Source: Clostridia bacterium (GTDB lineage: Bacteria; Bacillota; Clostridia; Oscillospirales; Ruminococcaceae). Taken from it: a DNA stretch of 64,000 bases. The stretch covers positions 1-64,000 of the forward strand of contig RZZW01000010.1 in the NCBI GenBank assembly GCA_009929695.1, given 5' to 3'. Position numbers and translations under genes: made by a program. Below the pieces are notes generated by a model. That model did no database searches, was not told the DNA's origin, and worked only from the letters and a program-made list of their open reading frames with translations. Below, piece by piece: positions 26,427-35,787 of this stretch; the stretch's first letter is position 1; each line of letters starts with the position of its first letter.

Positions 26427-27352
26427 TGAACATCCTCTCTGCGCGCCGCGTTTACAAAGGCTTTAAGCGCTTCGAGCGTCTCATCGGCTGAGTAAATATA
26501 TCCGTTTTCTCCGCCGTAAAGCGGGGCGTATTTGCTTTTCATGTCATATTTTGCGGGCGCTTTTTGCAAAATATTTTCAAATTTGCCGCCGTATGTAAGC
26601 GCGTCGTAAATTGCGGCGGCGCATAAAGGCTCGGCGGTGATGTTTAAAAGCGTGAGGTTTGCCGCGAGCGCAACGGAGATGTCGCGCCACAAACACGATA
26701 CGTCATAAAGCTGATATTCGGCGCGGCTGTCTGTGAAGCAGAGCGAATTAAAATCGCTTTGCGAGAAATATTTTACAAGCTCGGCGCTGTCGTTTTCAAG
26801 CTTATAAAAGCCGTTTTGCGCGGCGGCGTAGCACTGCGAAATAAGCGGGCTTTTTGCCGAAATTTCCTCATATTTTTGCTGTGTGAGCATGGAGGGCGCG
26901 GGGTGCAGAAAGTCATAGATGAAATTCTTTTTAAGCCCTGTGCCAAAAAGCGCGGGTAGGCGGATAATCAGCGTATCTTTATATTCAGCGCGCACAAGCT
27001 TTTCTAAAGCGGCGCGGTTTCTGCCGTAGGCTGACGGGTTTTGCGCATCGGCGGGCGTGTTTTCGTCAGCGCCGTTTGGGTTTCGGTAAACGTCGACGGT
27101 GCTTATTAAAACAAGCTTTTTCGGGGCGATTTTTTTAATATTTTCAAAGGCGTTTTGGCACACAGCCATGTCGCCGTCGGGGTCTTTATTCGCGAGAAAT
27201 TTAGCCGCCGGAACACCCGCATAAATAAGCAAATCGGGGCAGGTGCCGTAGGCCTTTTTGATGTTTTGGGAATTATAAAGCCCGTCAAACCCATGACAAG
27301 CCGCAATGTTAGACCCGACAAAGCCGGTAAAGCCAACAAGTGCAAGAGACAT
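26423..27352 (-). CDS. NAD-dependent sugar epimerase/dehydratase-like protein
   Basis: 309 residues of the extended short-chain dehydrogenase fold. The N-terminal glycine motif is VGFTGFVGSNIAA, VLISTVDVYRNP contributes the Ser/Thr position, and SAYGRNRAALEK matches the YxxxK catalytic pair. It lacks some conserved C-terminal substrate motifs. First gene of the glycan cluster; ATG 27352 follows AAAGGAGTGTGTGCGTT. It overlaps the isomerase gene by four bases. Confidence 0.8.
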   Translation of the reverse strand: MSLALVGFTGFVGSNIAACHGFDGLYNSQNIKKAYGTCPDLLIYAGVPAAKFLANKDPDGDMAVCQNAFENIKKIAPKKLVLISTVDVYRNPNGADENTPADAQNPSAYGRNRAALEKLVRAEYKDTLIIRLPALFGTGLKKNFIYDFLHPAPSMLTQQKYEEISAKSPLISQCYAAAQNGFYKLENDSAELVKYFSQSDFNSLCFTDSRAEYQLYDVSCLWRDISVALAANLTLLNITAEPLCAAAIYDALTYGGKFENILQKAPAKYDMKSKYAPLYGGENGYIYSADETLEALKAFVNAARREDVQ

Positions 27353-27394
27353 AACGCACACACTCCTTTAGGTTATATTTATTTATTATACAAT

Positions 27395-27640
27395 ATATAT
27401 AGGAAAAATAAAAGAAGAAATAAGAAAGAAAAAAGAAGAAGTAAGGAGCGATTGCTACGGCAATCACATTTAGATGGTATTCGCGCCTTGTCATTCTGAG
27501 CGAAGCGAAGAATCTTTTACGCACTAATGTAGGTTTTAAGATTCTTCGCTTCGCTCAGAATGTCAAAGATGTGCACACCATTAAAATGTGAAACCCGCAG
27601 GCTTCACTCCTTACTTTTTCTATCTTCTATCTTCTTTTTT
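27395..27640. repeat. Purine-arm inverted repeat, family C (copy 2) with a nested family B palindrome
   Basis: AG-rich left arm (AAAAATAAAAGAAGAAATAAGAAAG...GAGCGATTGCTACGGCAATCACATTTA) and CT-rich right arm (AAATGTGAAACCCGCAGGCTTCACTCC...). Inside, 27491-27562 is TCATTCTGAGCGAAGCGAAGAATCT and its inverse copy. One element appears to have inserted into the other. Confidence 0.75.
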
Positions 27641-28769
27641 ATTTAAAAATTTTTCCGCCAATAAACACCTTTTTAAGCTCTAGCTTTTCGTCCATAATAA
27701 GCACGTCGGCGCGTTTGCCTTCGGTGATGCTGCCGGCGTAGCTCAAAAGTTTGGCGCAGCGGGCGGGGGTGATGGTGGCGGCGCACAGCGCGTCGGCTAT
27801 CGGCACGCCGAAGCTGACGGCTTTTCTGAAGCAATCGGCTAGGCAGGTGGCGCTGCCGGCTATTGTGCCGTCCTCAAGCGTGGCTTTGCCGTCTGTCATC
27901 GTGACCTTTTGCCCGCCGAGCGAATATTCTCCGTTTGGCATGCCGCACGCGCGCATGGAGTCGCTGACAAGGCACACGCGCTCTTTGCCGAACATGCGGA
28001 ACATCGCGCGCACGACTGCGGGGTGAAGATGTATGCCGTCCGAAATCATCTCAACGTCAAGCGCGTCGTCGCTCGCTGCGCCCACGACACCCGGCTCGCG
28101 GTGTGAAAACGCGGGCATTGCGTTGAAAAGATGCGTGACGTGCGACGCGCCCGCGGCGAATGCAGCCTGCGCTTCGTCGTAGGTTGCGCAGGTGTGCGCG
28201 ACGGAGACGACGCAGTCCTCGCTGACTTTTTCGATAAAATCAATGCAGCCGGGCAGCTCCGGCGCTACGTCCACGAGCTTTATTTTTTTGCCCGACAGCT
28301 CGTAAAGGCGCTTGAACATGTCGTAGTCAGGGTTGACGATATATTTTTCGGCCTGCGCGCCTTTTTTTGCCTTGTTGAAGAACGGGCCCTCCATGTTTAT
28401 GCCGCGCAAAACAGCGCCGCCGCCGTCCTTGTCGAAATACGGCACGGCTGTTTTGATGACATCCGACAATATTTCCTCGGAAAACGCCATAGTTGTGCCG
28501 CAAAAGCTTGTCACGCCAACGCTGCCGAGGTACTCCTTCATTGTCTCAAGCCCCTTTGCGTCGTTGTCGCAGAAATCCGCGCCCTTTGCGCCGTGAATGT
28601 GAACGTCCACAAAGCCGGGCGTGACATAGCAGCCCTTTGCGTCGATGACCTCGTCGCCGTCAAGCGTGTTTGCGGGGGCGATTTTTTTTATAATGCCGTC
28701 CGCTATTTCAATGTCGGCACTGATAAACTGTGCGTCCTCTGTGAATGCAAGACCGTTTTTAATAATCAA
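27639..28769 (-). CDS. nagA: N-acetylglucosamine-6-phosphate deacetylase
   Basis: 376 residues, amidohydrolase fold. It removes acetate from GlcNAc-6-phosphate in amino-sugar recycling. Visible are YVTPGFVDVHIHGAKGADF (HxH metal motif, about 60), GINMEGPFFNKAKKGAQ (Glu ligand), VSVAHTCATYDEA, HVTHLFNAMPAFSHREPGVVG and VCLVSDSMRACGM (catalytic Asp). TTG 28769 is chosen as start because GGAG precedes it and the next residues (IIKNGLAF) begin the fold; the frame to 28838 runs into AT-rich promoter DNA. Confidence 0.94.
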   Translation of the reverse strand: MIIKNGLAFTEDAQFISADIEIADGIIKKIAPANTLDGDEVIDAKGCYVTPGFVDVHIHGAKGADFCDNDAKGLETMKEYLGSVGVTSFCGTTMAFSEEILSDVIKTAVPYFDKDGGGAVLRGINMEGPFFNKAKKGAQAEKYIVNPDYDMFKRLYELSGKKIKLVDVAPELPGCIDFIEKVSEDCVVSVAHTCATYDEAQAAFAAGASHVTHLFNAMPAFSHREPGVVGAASDDALDVEMISDGIHLHPAVVRAMFRMFGKERVCLVSDSMRACGMPNGEYSLGGQKVTMTDGKATLEDGTIAGSATCLADCFRKAVSFGVPIADALCAATITPARCAKLLSYAGSITEGKRADVLIMDEKLELKKVFIGGKIFK

Positions 28770-28908
28770 AATTTTTATTCTCCTTTGCAAAGTTTTTTTG
28801 CTTATTTCTATTATACTATAAAATAAATAATAAGACATATTTAAAAAAAATATTTTTTATGGTATTATAGAAGTAATAATACTTATTTTTTGCATGGAGG
28901 GCACGCTT

Positions 28909-30600
28909 TTGATTACATTTCAGGGGATAGGCGCATCATTCGGAGTGGCGGACGGGACGCTTTTTCTTGTCGCTTCAAAAGAAAAAGAGCCAAAGCGCTA
29001 TGAAGTGAATAATCCGAAGGACGAGTGGAAACGCGCCAACGACGCGATTGAAAAGGCCAAGAGCGAGCTTTTTGCCATGCACAACGAGGCGCTTGTTCAG
29101 GGCGCAGACGAGGACGCGGCGAATGTTTTCGACATTCAGGCGATGATGCTTTCAGACCCCGACTTTTTGGAGACGATAAAGGCGCTTATTGAGACGGATA
29201 AGCTTTGCGCGGAATATGCCGTGCATAAGACGAGCATTTCGTTTTCGGAGCAGCTTAAGCTGATTGACGACGACTATATGCAAAAGCGCGCCGACGATGT
29301 GCTTGACGCGTCAAAGCGCGTGTGCGATATTTTGACAAAATCTCAAAGCGACATGCTGCGCCATGTGAAAACGCGCGTGGTTTTTGCCGTCGACACGCTT
29401 TTGCCGAGCCACGTCATGCTGCTTGACAAAAGCAAGGTGTGTGCGTTTATCGCAAAGCACAGCAGCCCGGGCTGCCACGCGGCGATTTTGGCGAGAAGCA
29501 TGGGCCTGCCCGTTGTGTGCGCGCTCGGGGCCGATTTTGACAAGCTTATTCCCGACATTCGCACGCTCGTCGACGGCGACACAGGCGGCGTTGTGCAGAG
29601 CCCCGACGTTCACACGGTGTCTGAATTTGCCGCAAAAATGCTAAATCAGGTTAAGGCGGATCACTCCTTAGGCTCTGTGCGCGGGCTGCCGTGCGTGACG
29701 CTGGGCGGCAATGTGATAAAGCTGGAGGCAAATATTTCCATGCCGTCAGAGGCAAAAAAGGCGATGGCGAACGGCGCAGAGGGCGTGGGGCTTTTCCGCA
29801 GCGAGCTTTTATACCTCACCTCGCCCGACGCCGTACCCGCCGAGGACGCGCTTTACGAGGCCTACCGCGACGCGCTTTTGGCCGCAAACAAGCACCATGT
29901 CTACGTGCGCCTGCTCGACGGCGACGAGAACAAGCACCTTTTTTACCCCGACACAGGCTATGAGGAAAACCCCGCGCTCGGCATGCACGCCGTGGCGCTT
30001 GCACAAAGGCACCCCGACGTGCTTTTGACGCAGCTCAGGGCGATGATGCGCGCGTCCGTTTACGGCGAGCTTGGCATTTTGGTGCCGATGGTGACGAGTG
30101 TCGACGAGATACGCTTTATAAAGGAATATATAAACACCGCGCACGCGCAGCTTATAAAAGAGAGCTACGCCGTGGCGGCGAACTTGCAGCTTGGCATAAT
30201 AATTGAGACGCCCGCAGCGGCTATGATAACTGATATTTTAGCGTCCGAGGTCGATTTTATCACGATAGGCACTAACGATTTGACGCAGTATATGCTCGCG
30301 GCGGACAGACAGAGCGATTTGATGACGAATGCATACGCAGCGCCGAGCGCGGCTGTTTTGCGCATGGTGGCGCATATTGTCAGCGCGGCAAAGGTGGAAT
30401 GCGTGCCTGTTTCGGTGTGCGGCGAATATGCGTCTATGCCGCAGCTTGCGGGATATTTTGCTCATATTGAAGTCGACGCGCTGTCGATGTCGCCGTCCAA
30501 AATCCCCGCCATGAAAAAAGCCATCCGCGCCCTCGACGCAAGGATGTGCAAGGAAGAATACGAAAAAGCTGTGCAGGCGAGCGTTATTACGAAACTTTAA
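28909..30600 (+). CDS. ptsI: Phosphoenolpyruvate-protein phosphotransferase (enzyme I of PTS)
   Basis: 563 residues from TTG 28909, seven bases behind GGAGGG; an ATG at 28894 would place the ribosome site inside the gene. It transfers phosphate from PEP to HPr. N-terminal HPr-binding helices (to about 145) are followed by the phospho-His segment HSSPGCHAAILARSMGLP. The usual form is GGxTSHTAIxAR, so the residues before the histidine differ. The PEP-binding barrel is normal: GVGLFRSELLYL, LLDGDENKH, ENPALG, IETPAAAM, DFITIGTNDLTQY, VCGEYA. No HPr gene is adjacent. Confidence 0.92.
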   Translation: MITFQGIGASFGVADGTLFLVASKEKEPKRYEVNNPKDEWKRANDAIEKAKSELFAMHNEALVQGADEDAANVFDIQAMMLSDPDFLETIKALIETDKLCAEYAVHKTSISFSEQLKLIDDDYMQKRADDVLDASKRVCDILTKSQSDMLRHVKTRVVFAVDTLLPSHVMLLDKSKVCAFIAKHSSPGCHAAILARSMGLPVVCALGADFDKLIPDIRTLVDGDTGGVVQSPDVHTVSEFAAKMLNQVKADHSLGSVRGLPCVTLGGNVIKLEANISMPSEAKKAMANGAEGVGLFRSELLYLTSPDAVPAEDALYEAYRDALLAANKHHVYVRLLDGDENKHLFYPDTGYEENPALGMHAVALAQRHPDVLLTQLRAMMRASVYGELGILVPMVTSVDEIRFIKEYINTAHAQLIKESYAVAANLQLGIIIETPAAAMITDILASEVDFITIGTNDLTQYMLAADRQSDLMTNAYAAPSAAVLRMVAHIVSAAKVECVPVSVCGEYASMPQLAGYFAHIEVDALSMSPSKIPAMKKAIRALDARMCKEEYEKAVQASVITKL

Positions 30601-30835
30601 ATGACCTCCCTTGTTAAAGGGGGGTGGCGCGACGAAGGAGCGCAGATAGCAGTAGGGATTCCTCCCACGGCTTCACGCAATCTCCACGCCTTTGTCATTC
30701 TGAGCGCAGCGAAGAATCTTTTGTTCGCAACCGTAGATTTTAAGATTCTTCGCTGCGCTCAGAATGACAGTGAGCTAAGAATCCCTCCACCGCCGCGGCG
30801 GTTCCCCTCCCTTTAACAAGGGAGGTTGAGATGGC
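30601..30835. repeat. Nested palindromes downstream of ptsI, including family B
   Basis: An outer inverted pair (CCTCCCTTGTTAAAGGGGGG / CCTCCCTTTAACAAGGGAGG, 30602-30828) encloses an inner family B element, 30694-30769 (TCATTCTGAGCGCAGCGAAGAATCT and its inverse). No gene is seen. Confidence 0.75.
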
Positions 30836-30864
30836 TACATTAAAAAACATAGGAGGCTTTTTGC

Positions 30865-33099
30865 ATGAAAAACGATATAGACGACCTTTTGGGCTCGGTT
30901 TTTGGGAAAAGCCGGGCTATCGGGGCGCATAATTTAGCGGGTGGAACGCCGTCGCCTTTGACGCTTGAGCCGCAAAAAAGCGAAAAGCCGAGCAAGGCGG
31001 ACGCTTTCAAAAGCGGTGCGGCGGCAGCGGCGGACGCGCTTATGACTACGCTTGCGGGCGCGGGCAAGGCGGCTGACGCAGCCGTAAAAGCTGTTGCACG
31101 CCCAAGCGCCGACGAAGCCGCCGCGGAAAGCGCAAATACCATAGACGGCATTCAAAAGGCTGTGCTTGACACAAACGACGCTTTAAACGCGCGCATTGCA
31201 AGCCAGCAGCAGCAAATTGCCGAGATGAATGCGAACGCGAAGGCCGACATTGAGCGCATATCGCGCGAGCTTGAAACTCCCGCCGTGAAAAACCTTGCGA
31301 CAAACGACACCGCCGCCGAGATTGCCCCCGGAAGTGCGGGCGCGGGCGCGGAGGGCTTTGACGGCATTTTTGACGCGCTGCAAAAAAATATTTTCGGGCA
31401 GGACGAATACCTTAAAAAGCTTATAATCGCCCTAAAGCGCCCCTATGTTATGGGACACACGGGCGAGTGTGCGAGAAATAGCATACTGATATCGGGCGGC
31501 GAGTGCACAGGCAAGCGCCTCGGCCTTATCGAGTGCGCGTCGGCTCTAAAATCGGCGGGCGTTTTTGCGAGCGACGGCATCGCGTGGGTCGATTTGTCGC
31601 TGTACCCCACGCCGAGCGAGGAAAAATTATTTTTGCAGGACGTTTACATGGCGCTGTCGTCCGACGCTGAAATTGTGGCGTTTACAAATTACGAAAAGTG
31701 CAGCGCGGGCTTTTTGACAGTGCTTGCAAACCTTATTCAAAAAGGCGAAAGCCCGCTGACAAGCCGCTATGTAATGCAAAGCGGGCGGCTTATCGACGCG
31801 GGCACGGCGCTTGTTTCGGACGCCGTTAGCGAGATTACTCCGCGTGGAAAATACCTTGTTATAATGACAGAAAAGCCCGTGAACAAGCTTGCGGACAGCT
31901 TCGGCGCGCCGTTTGTCTCGTCGCTCGGCGACATTTGCGAGACGGCAAAGCTTTCCGCCGACGCGCTTTTGTGCATTTCAAACGCGCAGTATGAAAGCAT
32001 CTGCAAAAAAGCCGCAGACACACTTAAATACACGCTTTCGTGCACGGACGACGCAAAAAAACTCGCGTGCGTGTATGAGGCGGGCGCGGGCGGCGCACAG
32101 GGCGTGCTTGATTTTTGGCAGACGGCATTTAAATCGCTTGCGCAAAAACGGCTTGAAAGCGGCGACAATAAGCCGCAAAGCGTCGATTTAACAGCAAAGG
32201 ACGGCTCGCTTTGCGCCAAATTTGACGGCGAAGAAGCGCCGCTTTTTGACGCGCTGCCAAAGGCGTACACAGGCTCGCTTGACGAGGTTAAGGCCGAGAT
32301 GGACACGGTTATCGGGCTTGACGAAATAAAGAAATATATTTTCAGCCTTGAGGATAATTTTGCGGTGCAGCGCCGCCGCAAGGAGCAGGGGCTAAAGACC
32401 GCGTCTGTCTCGATGCACATGATTTTCACAGGCAACCCCGGCACGGGCAAGACGACGATTGCGCGCTTAGTGAGCAAATATTTAAAGGCGATAGGCGTTT
32501 TGAGCGGCGGGCAGCTTGTCGAGGTGACGCGGGCTGATTTGGTTGGCAAATACGTCGGGCACACTGCCCCGCTTACAATGCAGGTGCTGAAAAGCGCCAT
32601 CGGTGGCGTTTTATTTATCGACGAGGCATACAGCCTTTACCGCGGGCAGGACGACAGCTTTGGGCTTGAATGCATCGACACGCTCGTCAAGGGCATGGAG
32701 GACAACCGCGATAATCTGATAGTGATTTTGGCGGGCTACACAAAGGAAATGCAGACGTTTTTGACATCAAACAGCGGCTTAAAGAGCCGTTTCCCGAACA
32801 TAATCGAGTTCCCTGACTACACCGGACAGCAGCTTTTGGATATATTAAAGCTGCAAGCCTCGGGCAAGGGCTACACGGTTGACGCGGGCGCAGAAGCGGC
32901 GCTGACGACGTATTTCAACACCGTCCAAATGGCGCACGCCCGCGACGCAGGCAACGGCAGACTTGCGAGAAACAAGGTAGAGGAAGCGATTTTGAACCAG
33001 TCAAAACGCGTAGCCAAAGACGAAAAAGCCGATTTGTCACTGCTGCTCGCACAGGATTTTGTGCTTGATGATGTTAAAAGCATTACGACGGAAAAATAA
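30865..33099 (+). CDS. Tandem AAA ATPase (CbbX/SpoVK-like C-terminal module)
   Basis: 744 residues. An Ala-rich N-terminus (about 40-150) includes a short coiled coil. A first AAA-like module (about 170-480) has a degenerate Walker A (SGGECTGKRLGL, Arg in place of Ser/Thr) and no clear Walker B. The second (about 490-740) is complete: GNPGTGKTTIARLVSKYL, GGVLFIDEAYSLYRG, a sensor segment LIVILAGYTKEM, and an arginine-finger region SRFPNIIEF, as in CbbX, SpoVK and EccA. Such proteins remodel partner complexes. The target is unknown, and nothing next to it suggests sporulation or type VII secretion directly. Confidence 0.8.
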   Translation: MKNDIDDLLGSVFGKSRAIGAHNLAGGTPSPLTLEPQKSEKPSKADAFKSGAAAAADALMTTLAGAGKAADAAVKAVARPSADEAAAESANTIDGIQKAVLDTNDALNARIASQQQQIAEMNANAKADIERISRELETPAVKNLATNDTAAEIAPGSAGAGAEGFDGIFDALQKNIFGQDEYLKKLIIALKRPYVMGHTGECARNSILISGGECTGKRLGLIECASALKSAGVFASDGIAWVDLSLYPTPSEEKLFLQDVYMALSSDAEIVAFTNYEKCSAGFLTVLANLIQKGESPLTSRYVMQSGRLIDAGTALVSDAVSEITPRGKYLVIMTEKPVNKLADSFGAPFVSSLGDICETAKLSADALLCISNAQYESICKKAADTLKYTLSCTDDAKKLACVYEAGAGGAQGVLDFWQTAFKSLAQKRLESGDNKPQSVDLTAKDGSLCAKFDGEEAPLFDALPKAYTGSLDEVKAEMDTVIGLDEIKKYIFSLEDNFAVQRRRKEQGLKTASVSMHMIFTGNPGTGKTTIARLVSKYLKAIGVLSGGQLVEVTRADLVGKYVGHTAPLTMQVLKSAIGGVLFIDEAYSLYRGQDDSFGLECIDTLVKGMEDNRDNLIVILAGYTKEMQTFLTSNSGLKSRFPNIIEFPDYTGQQLLDILKLQASGKGYTVDAGAEAALTTYFNTVQMAHARDAGNGRLARNKVEEAILNQSKRVAKDEKADLSLLLAQDFVLDDVKSITTEK

Positions 33100-33292
33100 A
33101 GGACGCGCAATGCGCGTCCCTACAATACGCCGTTAATTTGCGGTGAAACGTAGGGGCGGATTCCATATCCGCCCGCAATTTCGCGCAAATTTGCGGTGTG
33201 GCACATTTGTAGGAGTCGATGCCCACATAGACCCGTAGCCACGGCGATGTGCTGCCCATGCGGACGAGCAAAGCTCGCCCCTACATTTTTGC
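33100..33292. repeat. GTAGGG-type repeat cluster (family D)
   Basis: GGACGCGCAATGCGCGTCCCTAC, GTAGGGGCGGATTCCATATCCGCCC, GTAGGAGTCGATGCCCACATAGACCCG and GGACGAGCAAAGCTCGCCCCTAC follow one another. The order resembles 2615-2830. Confidence 0.7.
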
Positions 33293-33389
33293 CGTGGAGT
33301 TAACCGAAAAAAATATTTTTTAAATTCGCCTCTATGTTTACAAGTTGGTTACAACTTTTTTGTACAATGGTGTCAAAGAGGTGAACATT

Positions 33390-33692
33390 GTGGCTGAAAA
33401 CAAAGTTGAGCTTGGCGGCGTGCTTGTTGATTTTTCGGCAAGACGTGTATTTGTGGGCGGCGAAGAGATAAGGCTTATGCCGCAGGAATTTAATCTTTTG
33501 ATGGTTCTTATAAAATACCACGACTGCGCCCTGTCGCGCGAAAAGCTGTTGCAGCTCGCATGGGGCTACACCTACGCCGGCGACACCCGCACCGTAGACG
33601 TGCACATCCAAAAGCTGCGCCAAAAGCTTGGGCTTGAAAAGACGATACAGACGGTGTTTAAGCTTGGATATCGACTTAACGCAGACATATAA
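33390..33692 (+). CDS. Orphan OmpR/PhoB-type winged-helix protein
   Basis: About 100 residues from GTG 33390, six bases behind AGAGGTG. The whole protein is the C-terminal DNA-binding domain of response regulators: IRLMPQEFNLLMVLIKY, LSREKLLQLAWGY, TRTVDVHIQKLRQKLG, IQTVFKLGYRL. The receiver domain that normally precedes it is absent, and upstream DNA is repeat sequence, so this is not a frameshift remnant within view. No histidine kinase gene is adjacent. Confidence 0.82.
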   Translation: MAENKVELGGVLVDFSARRVFVGGEEIRLMPQEFNLLMVLIKYHDCALSREKLLQLAWGYTYAGDTRTVDVHIQKLRQKLGLEKTIQTVFKLGYRLNADI

Positions 33693-33838
33693 AAGAAGAG
33701 ATAAGATAGAAGAAAGAAGAAGTAATGAGTGATTGCTGCGGCAATCACATTTTAATGGATAGCGCAACACCATTACAATGTGAAACCCGCAGGTTTCACT
33801 CCTTACTTCTTTTCTCTTCTTTTTTATTTCTTCTTTTA
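33693..33838. repeat. Purine-arm inverted repeat, family C (copy 3)
   Basis: AAGAAGAGATAAGATAGAAGAAAGAAGAAGTAATGAGTGATTGCTGCGGCAATCACATTTTA is mirrored by AATGTGAAACCCGCAGGTTTCACTCCTTACTTCTTTTCTCTTC. It fills the gap between two converging genes. Confidence 0.8.
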
Positions 33839-33839
33839 T

Positions 33840-35642
33840 TTACTCGTCCAGCTTCAAAACCGCCGTAAATGCTTCACTTGGCACTGAAACTGTGCCTAGC
33901 TGACGCATTTTCTTTTTGCCTTCTTTTTGCTTTTCAAGAAGCTTCTTTTTGCGGGTGATGTCGCCGCCGTAGCATTTTGCAAGGACGTCCTTGCGCATGG
34001 CTTTTATTGTTTCGCGCGCAATTACCTTGCCGCCGATTGCCGCTTGGATTGGAATTTCAAACATCTGGCGCGGGATATTATCCTTTAAACGCTCGGCTAA
34101 TTTTCTCCCCTTTGCGTAGGCGGAGTCGGCGTGGACTATCATCGACAGCGCGTCGACCATGTCGCCGTTTAGCAAAATATCGAGCTTCACAAGCTTAGAC
34201 GCTTTGAAGTCCTTCATCTCGTAATCAAAGCTTGCATAGCCGCGGCTTCGGCTTTTTACAGCGTCGAAAAAGTCGTACACAATCTCGCCGAGCGGCAATT
34301 CGTAATGCAAATCGACACGCGTTGCGTCGAGATATTTCATGTCGCGCATGATGCCGCGGCGCGCTTGGCACAGCTCCATAAGGCTGCCGGTGTAGTCTGT
34401 CGGCGTGTAAATATGCGCGTCGACAAACGGCTCCTCGCTTGTGGCTATCTGCGAGGGGTCGGGGTAATTTGTGGGGTTGTCGATGACCTTCACCGTGCCG
34501 TCCGTGAGCGTTATGCGGTATTCGACGCTTGGGGCGGTGGTGATTAAGTCTAAATCGAACTCGCGCTCAAGGCGTTCAATCATGATTTCGAGGTGCAAAA
34601 GCCCCAAAAAGCCGCAGCGGAAGCCAAAGCCTAGCGCGACTGACGTTTCGGGGTCAAAGCTAAGTGACGCGTCGTTGAGGCGCAGCTTTTCGAGAGCGTC
34701 CTTTAAATCGGGATATTTTGCGCCGTCGGCGGGGTAAATGCCGCAGAAAACCATCGGCGTGACCTTGCGGTAGCCGGGCAGCGCCTCTTTTGTCGGGTTT
34801 GCGACGCTTGTGACGGTGTCGCCGACGTGGGTGTCCTCGAGCGCTTTTATTGACGCTGTAAAATAGCCGACGTCGCCCGCCGCAAGGCCGTCGCACGGCG
34901 CGAGAGCCGTCGCGCCCATGTGGCCGACCTCGACGACGTTAAATTTAGCGCCCGTCTGCATCATGACGACCTCGTCGCCGACCTTTATTTTGCCGTCGAA
35001 CACGCGCATATACACGATAACGCCCTTGTAGCTGTCGTAAACGGCGTCGAAAACAAGCGCTTTAAGCGGCGCGTCGCGGTCGCCCTTTGGCGCGGGGATA
35101 TCCTTCACAACGCGCTCCAAAACGTCCTGTATGCCGATGCCCATTTTTGCCGAAACTCTGGGCGCGTCCATGCAGGGCAGGCCGATAACGTCCTCGACCT
35201 CCTTCGCCACGCGCTCGGGCTCGGCGGACGGCAGGTCGATTTTGTTTAAAATAGGCACAAGCTCCAAATCGTGCTCAAGAGCTAAATATGTGTTTGCGAG
35301 TGTTTGCGCCTCGACGCCCTGACTTGCGTCGACGACAAGCACAGCCCCCTCGCACGCGGCGAGAGAGCGCGAAACCTCATAGTTAAAGTCGACGTGACCG
35401 GGGGTGTCGATGAGGTTAAACTCATATTCAACGCCGTCGAGCGCGGTGTACTGCATTGTGACGGCGCGCGCCTTGATTGTTATGCCGCGCTCGCGCTCGA
35501 GGTCCATATTATCGAGCAATTGATCCTCCATGCGGCGCTCATCGACGGCCTTTGTGCTCTCGAGAATGCGGTCTGCAAGGGTTGACTTGCCGTGGTCTAT
35601 ATGCGCAATGATGCAAAAATTACGGATGTTTTTTTCGTTCAA
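33840..35642 (-). CDS. lepA: Elongation factor 4 (LepA)
   Basis: 600 residues, the usual length. It is a ribosome-associated GTPase that acts on stalled or mispositioned translation complexes. The G domain is complete: [13 protein letters not shown] (P-loop), [13 protein letters not shown] (switch I), DTPGHVDF (G3), NKIDLPSA (G4). The C-terminal tail characteristic of LepA is present ([26 protein letters not shown]). TTG 35642 gives the standard N-terminus with GGAGGG nine bases upstream; the ATG five codons earlier would overlap that site. Confidence 0.97.
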   Translation of the reverse strand: MNEKNIRNFCIIAHIDHGKSTLADRILESTKAVDERRMEDQLLDNMDLERERGITIKARAVTMQYTALDGVEYEFNLIDTPGHVDFNYEVSRSLAACEGAVLVVDASQGVEAQTLANTYLALEHDLELVPILNKIDLPSAEPERVAKEVEDVIGLPCMDAPRVSAKMGIGIQDVLERVVKDIPAPKGDRDAPLKALVFDAVYDSYKGVIVYMRVFDGKIKVGDEVVMMQTGAKFNVVEVGHMGATALAPCDGLAAGDVGYFTASIKALEDTHVGDTVTSVANPTKEALPGYRKVTPMVFCGIYPADGAKYPDLKDALEKLRLNDASLSFDPETSVALGFGFRCGFLGLLHLEIMIERLEREFDLDLITTAPSVEYRITLTDGTVKVIDNPTNYPDPSQIATSEEPFVDAHIYTPTDYTGSLMELCQARRGIMRDMKYLDATRVDLHYELPLGEIVYDFFDAVKSRSRGYASFDYEMKDFKASKLVKLDILLNGDMVDALSMIVHADSAYAKGRKLAERLKDNIPRQMFEIPIQAAIGGKVIARETIKAMRKDVLAKCYGGDITRKKKLLEKQKEGKKKMRQLGTVSVPSEAFTAVLKLDE

Positions 35643-35787
35643 AAAACGTCCCTCCATAAATCTAAAATTATTATTGCTATTGTAGCATAAACGAAGCAAT
35701 TGTACAATATTATTAGTTTGCTTGACGTTGAGGAACATTTTTGGTAAAATAACTGATATATATTTGCAAAAGCAAGGAGAACGTTTG

